64,000 bases of DNA, taken from the NCBI GenBank assembly GCA_036561005.1, contig DATBQE010000233.1:1-64000 (forward strand), given 5' to 3'. The first letter of the stretch is position 1. The number at the start of each line of letters is the position of its first letter. Position numbers and translations under genes: made by a program. The stretch is from PKWO01 sp036561005 (GTDB taxonomy: Bacteria; Pseudomonadota; Gammaproteobacteria; Burkholderiales; Burkholderiaceae_D). Below, piece after piece: positions 1 through 7,946 of the stretch. Under the pieces are notes generated by a model. The model was not told where the DNA came from. It saw only the letters and a list, made by a program, of their open reading frames with translations, and ran no database searches.

Positions 1-918
1 AAAGCGCGTGGCCTTGGTCAGGCCCAAGTCGCCGGCAAGGCGGGCAGTCCTTGCCTGGGCGGCCTGCACATCCAGTCGTTGCTTGACGACGGCATCGATT
101 GGCAAAGACGCATCGTCGTCTTGTTGCGGAACAGGTGGCAGGGCGTCGGGCAGCTTGAGGGCAGCACTTTGCGCGTCCATGCCGAGTAATCTGGCCAGCT
201 TTTGCTCGCTTGCCACGCGCGCGTGGTTTGCGCGGGCTACCTCGTTGAGCGTGATGGCATGGAAGGCTGCTTGCCGGGCCTGATCGAGCTTGCTCCAATT
301 GCCGGCGGCAGCCATGCCGCGCGATAGATCCATCGCTGCGTGGGACGTTTGCGCCACGTCGTCCATGTAGAGCGCAGCCTGCCTGGCGGCAACCGCTTCG
401 AGGTAGGCAACGCGCGTCTCCAGATCGAGTTTTTGCGCGCTCTGGGCAACGTCAAGTTTGACTGCCTCGAAGCGGCGCTGTTCCAGACGTACTGCCATGG
501 GGGCCGTAATCAGATTGAGCAGGTTGAATGTGATGCCGCGTTCGATGAAGACCTGGCCGTCGCCATGCGTGCGTTTGAATGTAAAGCCGGGATTCTGCAA
601 TGCGCCGGCCTGTGTCAGATCGCTTTGGGCAATTCCCAGATCTTCGTAGGTGGCCAGCATGTCGGGATTATTGAGCAAGGCTACCCGTACGGCCGTGTCG
701 GCGTCCAAAGGGCTGCTTAGCAGCGCGTCAATCTCATCATGCAGTCTCTGACGCGCCTGCTGCTCGCTGCGGCCAGGTATCTGGACGCCTGTGCGGCGAT
801 GGATCAATTGGGCCGCATCGACTGGGTCGGTCTCAGGGGGCGCACTTGCGCACGCGGCCAATAGTGCGGCCGACGCACAAAGCGCGATGGCCCGGGCTCG
901 GCGGTTATATTTCAGCAT
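1..918 (-). CDS. TolC-family outer membrane efflux lipoprotein (partial, 3' end off window)
   Basis: This is the N-terminal 306 residues of an outer membrane factor, the channel of a tripartite metal or drug efflux pump. The ATG at 918 is followed by a short signal peptide ending in a lipobox (LLAAC, Cys at about residue 23), so the protein is probably a lipoprotein. The rest is long alpha-helical, Ala/Gln-rich sequence with the TolC-type pattern (TAVRVALLNNPDMLATYEDLG near residue 75, then helical-hairpin repeats). Family members are about 420-480 residues, so roughly a third lies beyond the left edge. It follows a Cys/His-rich exported protein by 79 bases on the same strand, which fits a metal-efflux operon. 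The ligand cannot be read from this part. Confidence 0.85.
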   Translation of the reverse strand, partial: MLKYNRRARAIALCASAALLAACASAPPETDPVDAAQLIHRRTGVQIPGRSEQQARQRLHDEIDALLSSPLDADTAVRVALLNNPDMLATYEDLGIAQSDLTQAGALQNPGFTFKRTHGDGQVFIERGITFNLLNLITAPMAVRLEQRRFEAVKLDVAQSAQKLDLETRVAYLEAVAARQAALYMDDVAQTSHAAMDLSRGMAAAGNWSKLDQARQAAFHAITLNEVARANHARVASEQKLARLLGMDAQSAALKLPDALPPVPQQDDDASLPIDAVVKQRLDVQAAQARTARLAGDLGLTKATRF

Positions 919-997
919 CTTCTTCTTAGGCAAAGTCTTGTCGCGGACAGGTGCCGCGGCTGTTCATGAAATGCATGTCGGCCGGGCCGACATGTGC

Positions 998-1435
998 TCA
1001 GGCAGAGGCGGGAAGGGAGGAGACAGGCGGACGGTCTAGCGGCAGTCGGGTGAGCCGGTAATAAAATGCCGGCCGGTAGGCAACCGCTTGACTAGACGGC
1101 GGAACAGTCATCACAAGCGGCGGCATGGAATTCGTGCCAAGTGCGGTGCCGACGGCACAACTCACGCAGGCGCCGCACTGGTTGCAACCGCCTGCCGATT
1201 GATTGGCCGGACGGCTTTCACCTTGACCATGGCAAGCCTTGCCATGCATGGCGCTCGAGTGTTGGTGCGGCGGCGCCTGCACCCGATTCCGCTGCACGGA
1301 ATGTTCGCTTTGTTCGCTTTGCTGCAGGCAATGTGCGCAAACCGGGAACGCCACAGAGGCCAACCCCTGCAAAGGCAAGGCGCCGAGCAGAAGCGGAATC
1401 AGGACGATACGAATAAAGAGATACAAGGCTCGCAT
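998..1435 (-). CDS. Cys/His-rich exported protein, probable periplasmic metal-binding protein
   Basis: This 145-residue protein starts with a hydrophobic signal peptide (MRALYLFIRIVLIPLLLGAL) and then carries clustered metal-ligand residues: CAHC near residue 33, HQHSSAMHGKACHG near 58-71 and CNQCGACVSC near 84-93. The C-terminus is Pro-rich (LPLDRPPVSS). Small proteins of this general build (CopL / DUF2946-like) often precede copper or other metal efflux genes, but I cannot assign it firmly to one family. It lies 28 bases after the adenylate cyclase and 79 bases before the TolC-type gene, all on the minus strand, so the three probably form one operon. A role in metal buffering or sensing is inferred from the ligand clusters and neighbours. 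Confidence 0.7.
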   Translation of the reverse strand: MRALYLFIRIVLIPLLLGALPLQGLASVAFPVCAHCLQQSEQSEHSVQRNRVQAPPHQHSSAMHGKACHGQGESRPANQSAGGCNQCGACVSCAVGTALGTNSMPPLVMTVPPSSQAVAYRPAFYYRLTRLPLDRPPVSSLPASA

Positions 1436-1463
1436 AAGCTTAGTCTACTCCAAATGCAGCCAC

Positions 1464-3101
1464 TCAGCCGCCCGCATCGCCATCGTCGCCAGACTTTTGC
1501 CTGTCGAGCGCATCGATTGCTTTTTGCAGCACCGATTTCAATGAGCGCGCCTGATCTGCATCGATACGTCCGAGATCGAGATAAAGGTCGAGCCCAGTTG
1601 CATGTTCGGTAAAGACTTGTACCACGTTGCCGCTTGCGTCGAGCAAGCCTTCGATTGCGTAGGGCACGATTTCCCGGCTGATGCCTTTCATGGTGGTCGG
1701 CGGCAGGGCATGGGCTGCCACCATGTCGCGCACGAGGGCATAGGTTTCGTAGCTCACCACGATGCCGCCGGCATGTGCGATCGATTGCAAGCGCGCTGCC
1801 AGGTTGGCTTCCGCACCCAGGATGGTGTAGTCCATGCGATCGGCACTGCCGAAGTTGCCAACGTTGCAAAATCCGGTATTGATGCCCATGCGCACGCGAA
1901 ACGGTTCTTCGACACCTTGCTGGCGCCATTTCACGTTGAGCACCGACAGGCGGTGCTGCATCTCGATTGCCATGTTCAGGCAAGCCTTGGCGTCGGCCAC
2001 GTCACCGTCGGAATCGGGGTCGCCGAAGAAAACCAGGATCGCGTCGCCGACGAACTTGTCGATGGTGCCGCCGTGGCGCAGCGCAATGGACGACATTTCG
2101 GTGAAATATTCGTTGATGAGCGCTGTAATTTCCTCAGGCTGCAGTTTCTCCGTTAAGGCTGTGAAATCCTTGATGTCGGAAAAAAAGATCGTCAGCTTTT
2201 TGCGCTTGGTCTGAATCGACACATCCATCGCACCGCTGAAGATGCTCTTGTAGATTTGCGGCGAAAGGTAGCTGGCCAGCTTGCGCGAAATGGATGCGAG
2301 GAAGTCGTTGGCGCCGCGCAGTTTGTGATTAACCTGCCGAATAGTGTCGTTGCGCCGGTTTTGCATGAGCACGAACGCTACACCGGCACCAGATGCCACA
2401 ATCAGGTAACAGAAAATGTAAAAGAAAGAACTGATATCGAGCGAAATTGGTTGGGTAACAATCAACTCCTGGATGCCGCGTACATCGCCTACCTTCCAAT
2501 CCGTCTTCGGGCTGTCCGGGTGGCTGTTGTGGCAGCTCACGCAGGCGCTACCCATGACAATGGGCGAAACCAATCGTACCTGGCTGCGCAGGCCGTTTGT
2601 CGATTGGTAGATCGGCGGCAGGTTCGGATTTTGGCGCAGGGCTGCCAGCGACTTGCTTTCGAATTCGTCCAGCACGTGCGGGGCGCGGTTGCGGAACGGG
2701 TAGTCGGAGACAAAACGGTAGCTGATGTTGGGCTGCTTGTCGCCAATAACCTTGCCCAATTCGAGCGACAAGGTTGCCGGCAACGGGATGGCACCCGGGA
2801 TGGATTGGTAGTTCGGTGCCACCTGGGTTGAGGAAGCGTGCGCCGACAGCACACGATCGACAATCTCGCTACTGTAGTAACCGCGTATGCCGGTAATGAC
2901 GGCATTGAGATCATTTGCCTGGCGCCGCAACGTGGCATCAGTCAGGTTGACAAGGTCCAGCCATACCACCACCGGCAAACCGAGAATCAGCAAAACCAGG
3001 GCAAGGACAGTGAGCGGCTCGCGGTGCCGGTGCTCTTGCATGACAGGCGATGACTGCGGGTCGTAGCTGGTTGCGGCTGGAGCGGGTTCGGGCGCATTCA
3101 A
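1464..3101 (-). CDS. Class III adenylate cyclase with periplasmic DUF3365 (Tll0287-like) c-type heme sensor
   Basis: This 545-residue membrane protein has one TM near 29-48, a periplasmic domain, a second TM near 225-246 and a cytoplasmic class III cyclase. The periplasmic part contains CVSCH at 187-191, a c-type heme attachment motif, in a context (SACVSCHNSHPDSPKTDWKVGD) typical of DUF3365/Tll0287-like sensors. The cyclase keeps both metal Asp residues (FSDI at D309, VGDAI at D353), the substrate Lys 349 and Asp 424 of an adenylyl-type site, and the Asn/Arg pair of NLAAR (433/437). It should therefore be active and make cAMP. It leads an operon with a Cys/His-rich protein and a TolC-type lipoprotein. 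Redox, gas or metal sensing through heme is an inference. Confidence 0.88.
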   Translation of the reverse strand: MNAPEPAPAATSYDPQSSPVMQEHRHREPLTVLALVLLILGLPVVVWLDLVNLTDATLRRQANDLNAVITGIRGYYSSEIVDRVLSAHASSTQVAPNYQSIPGAIPLPATLSLELGKVIGDKQPNISYRFVSDYPFRNRAPHVLDEFESKSLAALRQNPNLPPIYQSTNGLRSQVRLVSPIVMGSACVSCHNSHPDSPKTDWKVGDVRGIQELIVTQPISLDISSFFYIFCYLIVASGAGVAFVLMQNRRNDTIRQVNHKLRGANDFLASISRKLASYLSPQIYKSIFSGAMDVSIQTKRKKLTIFFSDIKDFTALTEKLQPEEITALINEYFTEMSSIALRHGGTIDKFVGDAILVFFGDPDSDGDVADAKACLNMAIEMQHRLSVLNVKWRQQGVEEPFRVRMGINTGFCNVGNFGSADRMDYTILGAEANLAARLQSIAHAGGIVVSYETYALVRDMVAAHALPPTTMKGISREIVPYAIEGLLDASGNVVQVFTEHATGLDLYLDLGRIDADQARSLKSVLQKAIDALDRQKSGDDGDAGG

Positions 3102-3333
3102 TTCAGGTATCCCTCAGGTAGGCAAAATTGGTAATGATGTTTCCGTACGGCATGCGCGAATTATCCGCGGGTCGTTGCTTGTTTCAATTTGCATTTCTAT
3201 TCGTCCCGGCATTTTGACGGGCTATCCGTCAAAAAATGCAGTTCGTCGCTTGCTGATGGCATTCCACCTGATCGCGCAATAAAGTGGAGTCATCGAACAG
3301 GCAGTAACCAGGAACGGATTGAAAGGAAGGCAA

Positions 3334-3579
3334 ATGAAACTCACTCAAAAAAGCGCGTTGTCACTGGTACTTGTATTGGGCATGGTCTGCTCCAGCGTGC
3401 TCATGTTGACGGCAAATTCTGCGGCAGCAGCGCACCAAGGTGCCGCACAAGCGGCCCGCGGAACGCAGACGTCGATGGTAACGGAATTGCCGGCGGTCGT
3501 CATCACCGGCAAGCGTTTGACGGCGCAAGAAAAAATCCAGTTTCGCTCGCCTGCACAGAAGCATGACCCGCACGCTTGA
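3334..3579 (+). CDS. Small exported protein of unknown function
   Basis: The protein has 81 residues with a signal peptide (MKLTQKSALSLVLVLGMVCS) ending near an Ala-rich cleavage region, then a short hydrophilic tail. I chose the ATG at 3334 rather than an in-frame TTG at 3319 because a good ribosome-binding site (AAGGAAGG) sits just before it. The mature part contains TELPAVVITGKRL, a motif common in short uncharacterised proteobacterial exported proteins. A strong intrinsic terminator lies about 180 bases downstream. No function can be assigned. Confidence 0.7.
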   Translation: MKLTQKSALSLVLVLGMVCSSVLMLTANSAAAAHQGAAQAARGTQTSMVTELPAVVITGKRLTAQEKIQFRSPAQKHDPHA

Positions 3580-3755
3580 GCAGGAATTCAGGCCGAGTAT
3601 AGGGTTGTTGCGCAATAGGCCTTGAAACCGCCCGATGGCGTGTGATTGATTCCATCGAAGCGATCGAGACTTCTTCCGCAACATGCCCTGTGGAATGAAT
3701 ACAGATTTTGCCGTAACCCGTGTGCTTCGCTATTTCTCTCCTTGGGAATAGCTTG

Positions 3756-3790
3756 AGCCGGCTCGATTATCCCCCGAGCCGGCTTTTTTT
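3756..3790 (+). terminator. Rho-independent terminator
   Basis: AGCCGGCTCG (3756-3765) and CGAGCCGGCT (3775-3784) form a perfect 10-bp stem with a 9-nt loop, followed directly by seven T. Its orientation fits the end of the plus-strand transcript containing the small exported protein. It also separates that gene from the convergent cyclophilin gene. Confidence 0.85.
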
Positions 3791-3803
3791 ATTCGTTGCT
3801 TTG

Positions 3804-4760
3804 TTATGGCTTGGCGGCGCCATCCTGCTTTACGCGCACCGGCACCGGCACGTTGCAGACTTCCACGTGATCGGGCGATTCCTTGTACCAGTCTCCGCCG
3901 CGAAAACGCGCCGCGTTGATGATGGCCTTGAATGTGGGTGTGTCGGTGCGAACGATTTCGAGGTGGGAGCGTTCGGCCTGTGGTACATCCGCAGCCAGCC
4001 TTATCGACTTGATCGGGATCATCTGTTCCGGCTTCTCATAGAAACCCAGTGCGCCGGTCCCGCGCGGCAGGCTTGAGAGCAGATCGATACCCTGCATGAC
4101 GCGGCCGACCAGCGTTACGTTGCGGTCCAGTTGGCGTGGTGCGTGGCCGATGACAACATACAGGTCGGTGCCCCCGCCACTATCGGCGTCGTTGTCACGC
4201 CCGACGCCGACCATGCCATAGCAGTGCGTAAGCCAGGTCCGGCCGCTATGCGGATCGCGTGCGGCCGGCAGGCCGTCGGAATAGCCGACCAGAGGCGCAT
4301 AGGTGTCGATGTCGGGCAGGGCCGTGAAGGGAATGTCGTCTTTGATGGTCGTGGCGAATTCCTGCTTGAGCGTCTTCTTGGCAGATTTGATCGGTTTCTT
4401 TTCGCTGGGGTCACCCCACTGCGCAACATAATTGTCCTGCGCCCGCATCACGGCCAGGCCGTCGAAATAATTTTCGTGGATCAGGGCCTTGATATTGGCG
4501 ACATGATTGGGCGCATAGTGGGGTGCCAGTTCAATCACGACACGGCCGGCCGGAAGCTCGACATAAATCGTGTTTTGCGGGTCCAGATCGCGCCAATCCG
4601 AAGGGGACGACGTTTTGACGATGTCGGCCACTGTTGGGTGCGCTTTCGGTGCTTCGTCTTTTGCACTCGACGGCACGGAGGCGAGTGAAAGCAGTGCGGC
4701 AGCAAGCGGTGTCAGGATGGCAAGGCTGGAAATGCGTGCAAGGGTCAGGGTTTGTTTCAT
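3804..4760 (-). CDS. Exported cyclophilin-type peptidyl-prolyl cis-trans isomerase
   Basis: This 318-residue protein has a signal peptide (residues 1 to about 33, ending SSAKD) and a cyclophilin domain starting near residue 60. Recognisable segments are VVIELAPHYAPNHVANIKALI, YFDGLAVMRAQDNYVAQWGDP and a late LVGRVMQGIDLLSSLPRG. It would accelerate prolyl isomerisation of periplasmic proteins. It is longer than the roughly 165-190-residue minimal cyclophilins because of insertions between strands and a C-terminal extension. The upstream membrane-protein gene ends 30 bases before the ATG, so the two may be cotranscribed. Confidence 0.88.
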   Translation of the reverse strand: MKQTLTLARISSLAILTPLAAALLSLASVPSSAKDEAPKAHPTVADIVKTSSPSDWRDLDPQNTIYVELPAGRVVIELAPHYAPNHVANIKALIHENYFDGLAVMRAQDNYVAQWGDPSEKKPIKSAKKTLKQEFATTIKDDIPFTALPDIDTYAPLVGYSDGLPAARDPHSGRTWLTHCYGMVGVGRDNDADSGGGTDLYVVIGHAPRQLDRNVTLVGRVMQGIDLLSSLPRGTGALGFYEKPEQMIPIKSIRLAADVPQAERSHLEIVRTDTPTFKAIINAARFRGGDWYKESPDHVEVCNVPVPVRVKQDGAAKP

Positions 4761-4790
4761 CTGGATTCTCTTTTTATCGTTGGGGGAGGT

Positions 4791-5342
4791 TCATCCGTTC
4801 CGGGGCATAGTCTCGTTGTTCGCTTCGAGTTCAGTTGTCTCTGCCTTGGCTTTTGCATGGCGCCGCAGAATTGCCGCAGAATACGGCGCATAGTAGCAGA
4901 ACAGCATGCCGACGATGAACAAGGTTACGGGGCTGCCTGTCAGACTCTGGGGCGAACCTGGAGCCGCTTGGGCGCCACCGCCCCAGACGCCGGCAACCCG
5001 GTAGGCGAGGCGCCCCATGAGCACCATCATGAGTCCCATTCCGATGTAGGCATTCGGTGTGTAAAGCAGCGCGCCCCCCTGTGTTTCAAATCGCGTCAGT
5101 CTCAGACCGAGGAAAGACAGGGCGAAGCCGGCCACACCCCCGCCGAAAAGGCAAATGAGCGCGTTGACATTGTTTGAACAGACGACACCGGCCAGGATGA
5201 ACGCAAGCGGAAACAGGATCGCCGAAAACCATAATTTTACTGGCCGAACCTGCTGCTTTCCCACCAACTTGCGGTAACGCGAGTAGATGCGCCAGACGAT
5301 CAGCGGCGCCATGACGAGCAAAATGATTTGGGACTGTGTCAT
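4791..5342 (-). CDS. Inner membrane protein of unknown function
   Basis: This 183-residue protein is strongly hydrophobic, with about five predicted TM segments (ILLVMAPLIVWRIY near 6-19, LWFSAILFPLAFILAGVV near 36-53, LICLFGGGVAGFALSFLG, NAYIGMGLMMVLMG and VTLFIVGMLFCYYAPYSA) and a charged C-terminal tail. I preferred the ATG at 5342 to the longer TTG-initiated frame at 5402, because the extra 20 residues are hydrophilic and unlike a membrane N-terminus. It resembles CcdC/DUF1453-type proteins only in general build. It precedes the cyclophilin by 30 bases. Confidence 0.7.
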   Translation of the reverse strand: MTQSQIILLVMAPLIVWRIYSRYRKLVGKQQVRPVKLWFSAILFPLAFILAGVVCSNNVNALICLFGGGVAGFALSFLGLRLTRFETQGGALLYTPNAYIGMGLMMVLMGRLAYRVAGVWGGGAQAAPGSPQSLTGSPVTLFIVGMLFCYYAPYSAAILRRHAKAKAETTELEANNETMPRNG

Positions 5343-5476
5343 CTCGTAACCTGAAATTTGGAGGAGCGCAACGGCGTTGCGGGCTTTGAGGGCTTTGCGC
5401 AAAAAATTACGAGTGTAGCATCAGGGTGCGGGCTGACGGCAATTGCTGCATCGCTTGGCGACGATTTAGCGCCAAC

Positions 5477-6139
5477 TCAGCGCCACTTGCAGCCGTTGTC
5501 CTTTTTGTCGAGCAACGTTGCCAATGCGCCGAGCGGAGCAAGCAAGCCCATCCCGGCGACCTGTTCCTTGCAGTCGGGGCGCGTCGTGCCATCGATCATT
5601 TTCCCCATTTTGGTTTCTTGCGGCGGCGGGTACAGAGGCTTGGCAACCAGTTGTCCCGTGGGCGTGTCGGCGTACTCGCGATCCACATCGGCAACCGCAG
5701 ATTTAATGCTGGCATGAATGGCATTCATGTCAAGATGTTTTGGTTCAGCCTGGGGTGCCGGTGGAGCTGTCACGACAATGGCTGGCTGCTTCTGCGTTTC
5801 TTCGTCGACCATGTGCGGCTGGCGGGGAACGTTCGCGTCCCGACTTGCGAGCGGTTTTTCGGGCGTTTTCTTTTGCGGTTTGGCGGGCGGCGGAGGCTTT
5901 ACAATTTCTTCCGCCGGACGCCGCTCCTGATGCACCTGATGCACCAAACGCACTTCTATCGGTGCGGCGCTATGCGCTTCATTTGCTTTGCTGATTCTTT
6001 GATGCAGGGTCCATGTCACGAATGCGCCATGCACCAATATGGATAATGCCAGCCCGATCATGACATTGGCGCGGTTCAGCGGCGGCGTGTTGGCATAACG
6101 CGAGAGTCCGGAGGAAGGCATAGCAGATGCGGCATTCAT
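5477..6139 (-). CDS. TonB-like membrane-anchored Pro-rich protein
   Basis: This is a 220-residue protein with a short cytoplasmic N-terminus, one TM segment (ANVMIGLALSILVHGAFVTW, near 24-43) and a long periplasmic stretch rich in Pro, Lys and Glu (VKPPPPAKPQKKTPEKP). This is the build of TonB-type energy transducers. The C-terminus does not show a clear TonB fold; it ends in a Cys-containing region (RPDCKEQVAG, then NGCKWR) that could form a disulfide. I chose the ATG at 6139 because the extra residues from 6235 are not membrane-like. No ExbB/ExbD genes are adjacent. A periplasm-spanning role is inferred. Confidence 0.65.
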   Translation of the reverse strand: MNAASAMPSSGLSRYANTPPLNRANVMIGLALSILVHGAFVTWTLHQRISKANEAHSAAPIEVRLVHQVHQERRPAEEIVKPPPPAKPQKKTPEKPLASRDANVPRQPHMVDEETQKQPAIVVTAPPAPQAEPKHLDMNAIHASIKSAVADVDREYADTPTGQLVAKPLYPPPQETKMGKMIDGTTRPDCKEQVAGMGLLAPLGALATLLDKKDNGCKWR

Positions 6140-6578
6140 TCGGCTGGTGGCATCCTGTAAATATTGATGATTCGGTCCGCCTGGGCTGGCTGGTCTGCAA
6201 TTCGCAGCCGCGACCCCATCGACGCCTGCTTCCACGCGGTTTGTTGCAGTTAATGGTCAGAACGCGCCATGCCTGTCTGCGGTGCCGCGCAGTATCTCTC
6301 TTGCTCCAGGAAACCTGCACGGAAGCGCATGAATTGTAGCCCAAACCAGCGGCAGGTTGGACCAAGATCAAATCGCTCGTAGATTGACTTGCGACAATGG
6401 TCAAGGTTCAACTTTTCTATGATGCAACGCGAAAGATACATGATTTTTCCAGTCAGCAATGGTAACGGAAGCAATAGCAAGCCCCTTGAAACTAACCGAT
6501 GCCTGCGTTGTCCTAATGCCAAGCTCGTCAAATCGACTGGCTTGATCCTTTAACTTATCAACGCTTGCGAGGTGAACC
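6140..6578. other. Intergenic region with no convincing gene
   Basis: This gap separates the divergent TonB-like gene and the CFA synthase gene. Short open frames occur on both strands but lack ribosome-binding sites and family resemblance. It presumably holds both promoters. The only clear signal is the GAGGTGA Shine-Dalgarno just before 6579. Confidence 0.6.
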
Positions 6579-7787
6579 ATGTTTTGGGAACGCCGATTGG
6601 ATAATTGGGTTGAGCAGGTGCGCAGCAAGTCAGCGCTGCCTTTGCAACTGGACCTGTGGAACGGCAAGCAATTGCTGTTTAGCCAGGGCAGTCCGCAGGT
6701 CATCATTCGAATTCCCCATGTGTCCGCTCTCAAATATTTCTGGCAACCTTCCTTGTCCAATCTCGGCGACGCCTATGTCAACGGCAAGATCGAGGTCGAA
6801 GGCAAGGCAAGGGCGGTGATCGCCGTCGCCAATGCGCTTGCGGCGCGCACTTTGAAACTTGAGGGCAGGTTTTCGCGCATCGTACGGAGCATCTGGCATG
6901 AGAAAGAGGAAGACGCAGAAGCAGTGCAGTATCACTATGACGTGTCGAACGACTTCTATCGCCTTTGGCTCGACGAAAACATGGTGTATTCATGCGCCTA
7001 CTTCGAGAACGGCGATGAGGATCTGGCGGCGGCTCAGATGAAAAAGATCGACCACATCCTGGCCAAGATCAGGCTGCGCCCGGGCGACACTTTGCTCGAT
7101 ATCGGTTGCGGCTGGGGCGCGCTGGTCATGCGTGCCGCCGAAAAGTTTGGTGCAAAGTGCGTCGGCATTACGCTGTCCGAGAACCAGGCCGAACTCGCGC
7201 GCGAAAGAGTGAAACAGGCCGGGCTCGGCAAGCTGGTGGAAATCCGCCTGCAGGACTACCGTGACGTGACGGGCAGCTTCCAGCGCATTACCAGCGTCGG
7301 CATGTTCGAGCATGTCGGCCTGCGCAATCTGCCGGCCTATTTCGCCAAGATCAACAGTCTGCTCACTGACGATGGTGTCGCCATGAATCATGGCATCACA
7401 TCGACTGACGCCAACAGCGGCGAGACACCCTACGGCAATGGCGAATTCATCGAGAAATATGTCTTCCCCAAAGGGGAATTGCCGCACCTGAGCCTGGCGC
7501 TGCGCTGCATGCAGGAGGGCGGGCTGGAAGTGCTCGATGTGGAAAACCTGCGGCGCCACTATGCCCGCACCTGCGGTATCTGGGTCGACAACTACGAATC
7601 CAGGAGCAGCGAGATCAAGGGCCTCGTGGATGACAAGCGATACCGTATCTGGCGCGTCTACCTTGCCGGTTGCCAATATGCCTTCCAGCAGGACTGGATA
7701 TCGCTCTACCAGGTCGTGTGCACCAAGGCCGGGCGCGAGCCATCAGCATTGCCATGGTCGCGCCGCTACATGTACGCTGAGAGATGA
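6579..7787 (+). CDS. cfa: Cyclopropane-fatty-acyl-phospholipid synthase
   Basis: This 402-residue SAM-dependent methyltransferase adds a methylene bridge to cis double bonds of membrane phospholipid acyl chains. The SAM-binding motif LLDIGCGWGALVMRAAEKFG lies near residues 172-191, preceded by the family segment HYDVSNDFYRLWLD and followed by SVGMFEHVG and the GEFIEKYVFPKGELPHL segment. Length fits the family. The ATG is preceded by GAGGTGA at good spacing. A GC-rich hairpin lies just downstream. CFA synthases are usually stationary-phase or acid-stress induced, but no such promoter can be read here. Confidence 0.95.
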   Translation: MFWERRLDNWVEQVRSKSALPLQLDLWNGKQLLFSQGSPQVIIRIPHVSALKYFWQPSLSNLGDAYVNGKIEVEGKARAVIAVANALAARTLKLEGRFSRIVRSIWHEKEEDAEAVQYHYDVSNDFYRLWLDENMVYSCAYFENGDEDLAAAQMKKIDHILAKIRLRPGDTLLDIGCGWGALVMRAAEKFGAKCVGITLSENQAELARERVKQAGLGKLVEIRLQDYRDVTGSFQRITSVGMFEHVGLRNLPAYFAKINSLLTDDGVAMNHGITSTDANSGETPYGNGEFIEKYVFPKGELPHLSLALRCMQEGGLEVLDVENLRRHYARTCGIWVDNYESRSSEIKGLVDDKRYRIWRVYLAGCQYAFQQDWISLYQVVCTKAGREPSALPWSRRYMYAER

Positions 7788-7817
7788 TCGCCGGCCCAGG
7801 CCGGCCGATTGAGCCGA

Positions 7818-7840
7818 CGGGCGCCCTGCGGCGCCCGTTC
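7818..7840 (+). terminator. GC-rich hairpin, probable terminator of cfa
   Basis: CGGGCGCC (7818-7825) and GGCGCCCG (7830-7837) form a perfect 8-bp stem with a 4-nt loop, 30 bases after the cfa stop codon. Only a weak T-rich tail (TTCTCATT) follows, so termination efficiency is uncertain. Confidence 0.55.
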
Positions 7841-7890
7841 TCATTCCATTCTTCTGCACTATCCTGCATTTGCGGTGCGAGCAAAATAAT

Positions 7891-7906
7891 TTAACCAAAT
7901 GGTTTA
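7891..7906. promoter_or_regulatory. Probable ArsR operator, upstream copy
   Basis: TTAACCAAATGGTTTA is a near-perfect inverted repeat that overlaps the -35 element (TTTACA, 7903-7908) of the arsR promoter. A second copy lies exactly 40 bases downstream. Binding by the adjacent ArsR protein is inferred from position and symmetry. Confidence 0.7.
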
Positions 7907-7931
7907 CATTTCACCTGCTTGGGTTTATTGT
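7903..7931 (+). promoter_or_regulatory. Promoter of the arsR / SRPBCC / GST operon
   Basis: TTTACA (7903-7908) and TATTGT (7926-7931) are separated by 17 bases and match a sigma70-type promoter. The expected transcription start falls at about 7938-7939, on the A of the arsR ATG, which implies a leaderless message. No Shine-Dalgarno sequence precedes that ATG. Confidence 0.55.
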
Positions 7932-7946
7932 TAACCATATGGTTAA
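7931..7946. promoter_or_regulatory. Probable ArsR operator, downstream copy over the start codon
   Basis: TTAACCATATGGTTAA is a perfect 16-bp palindrome that contains the arsR start codon and abuts the -10 element. Together with the copy at 7891 it brackets the promoter, four helical turns apart. This suits autorepression. Confidence 0.72.

Noticed and set aside
6401..6760. 119-residue minus-strand frame upstream of and into cfa
   Set aside because: It overlaps the N-terminus of a strongly supported gene and has no recognisable features.
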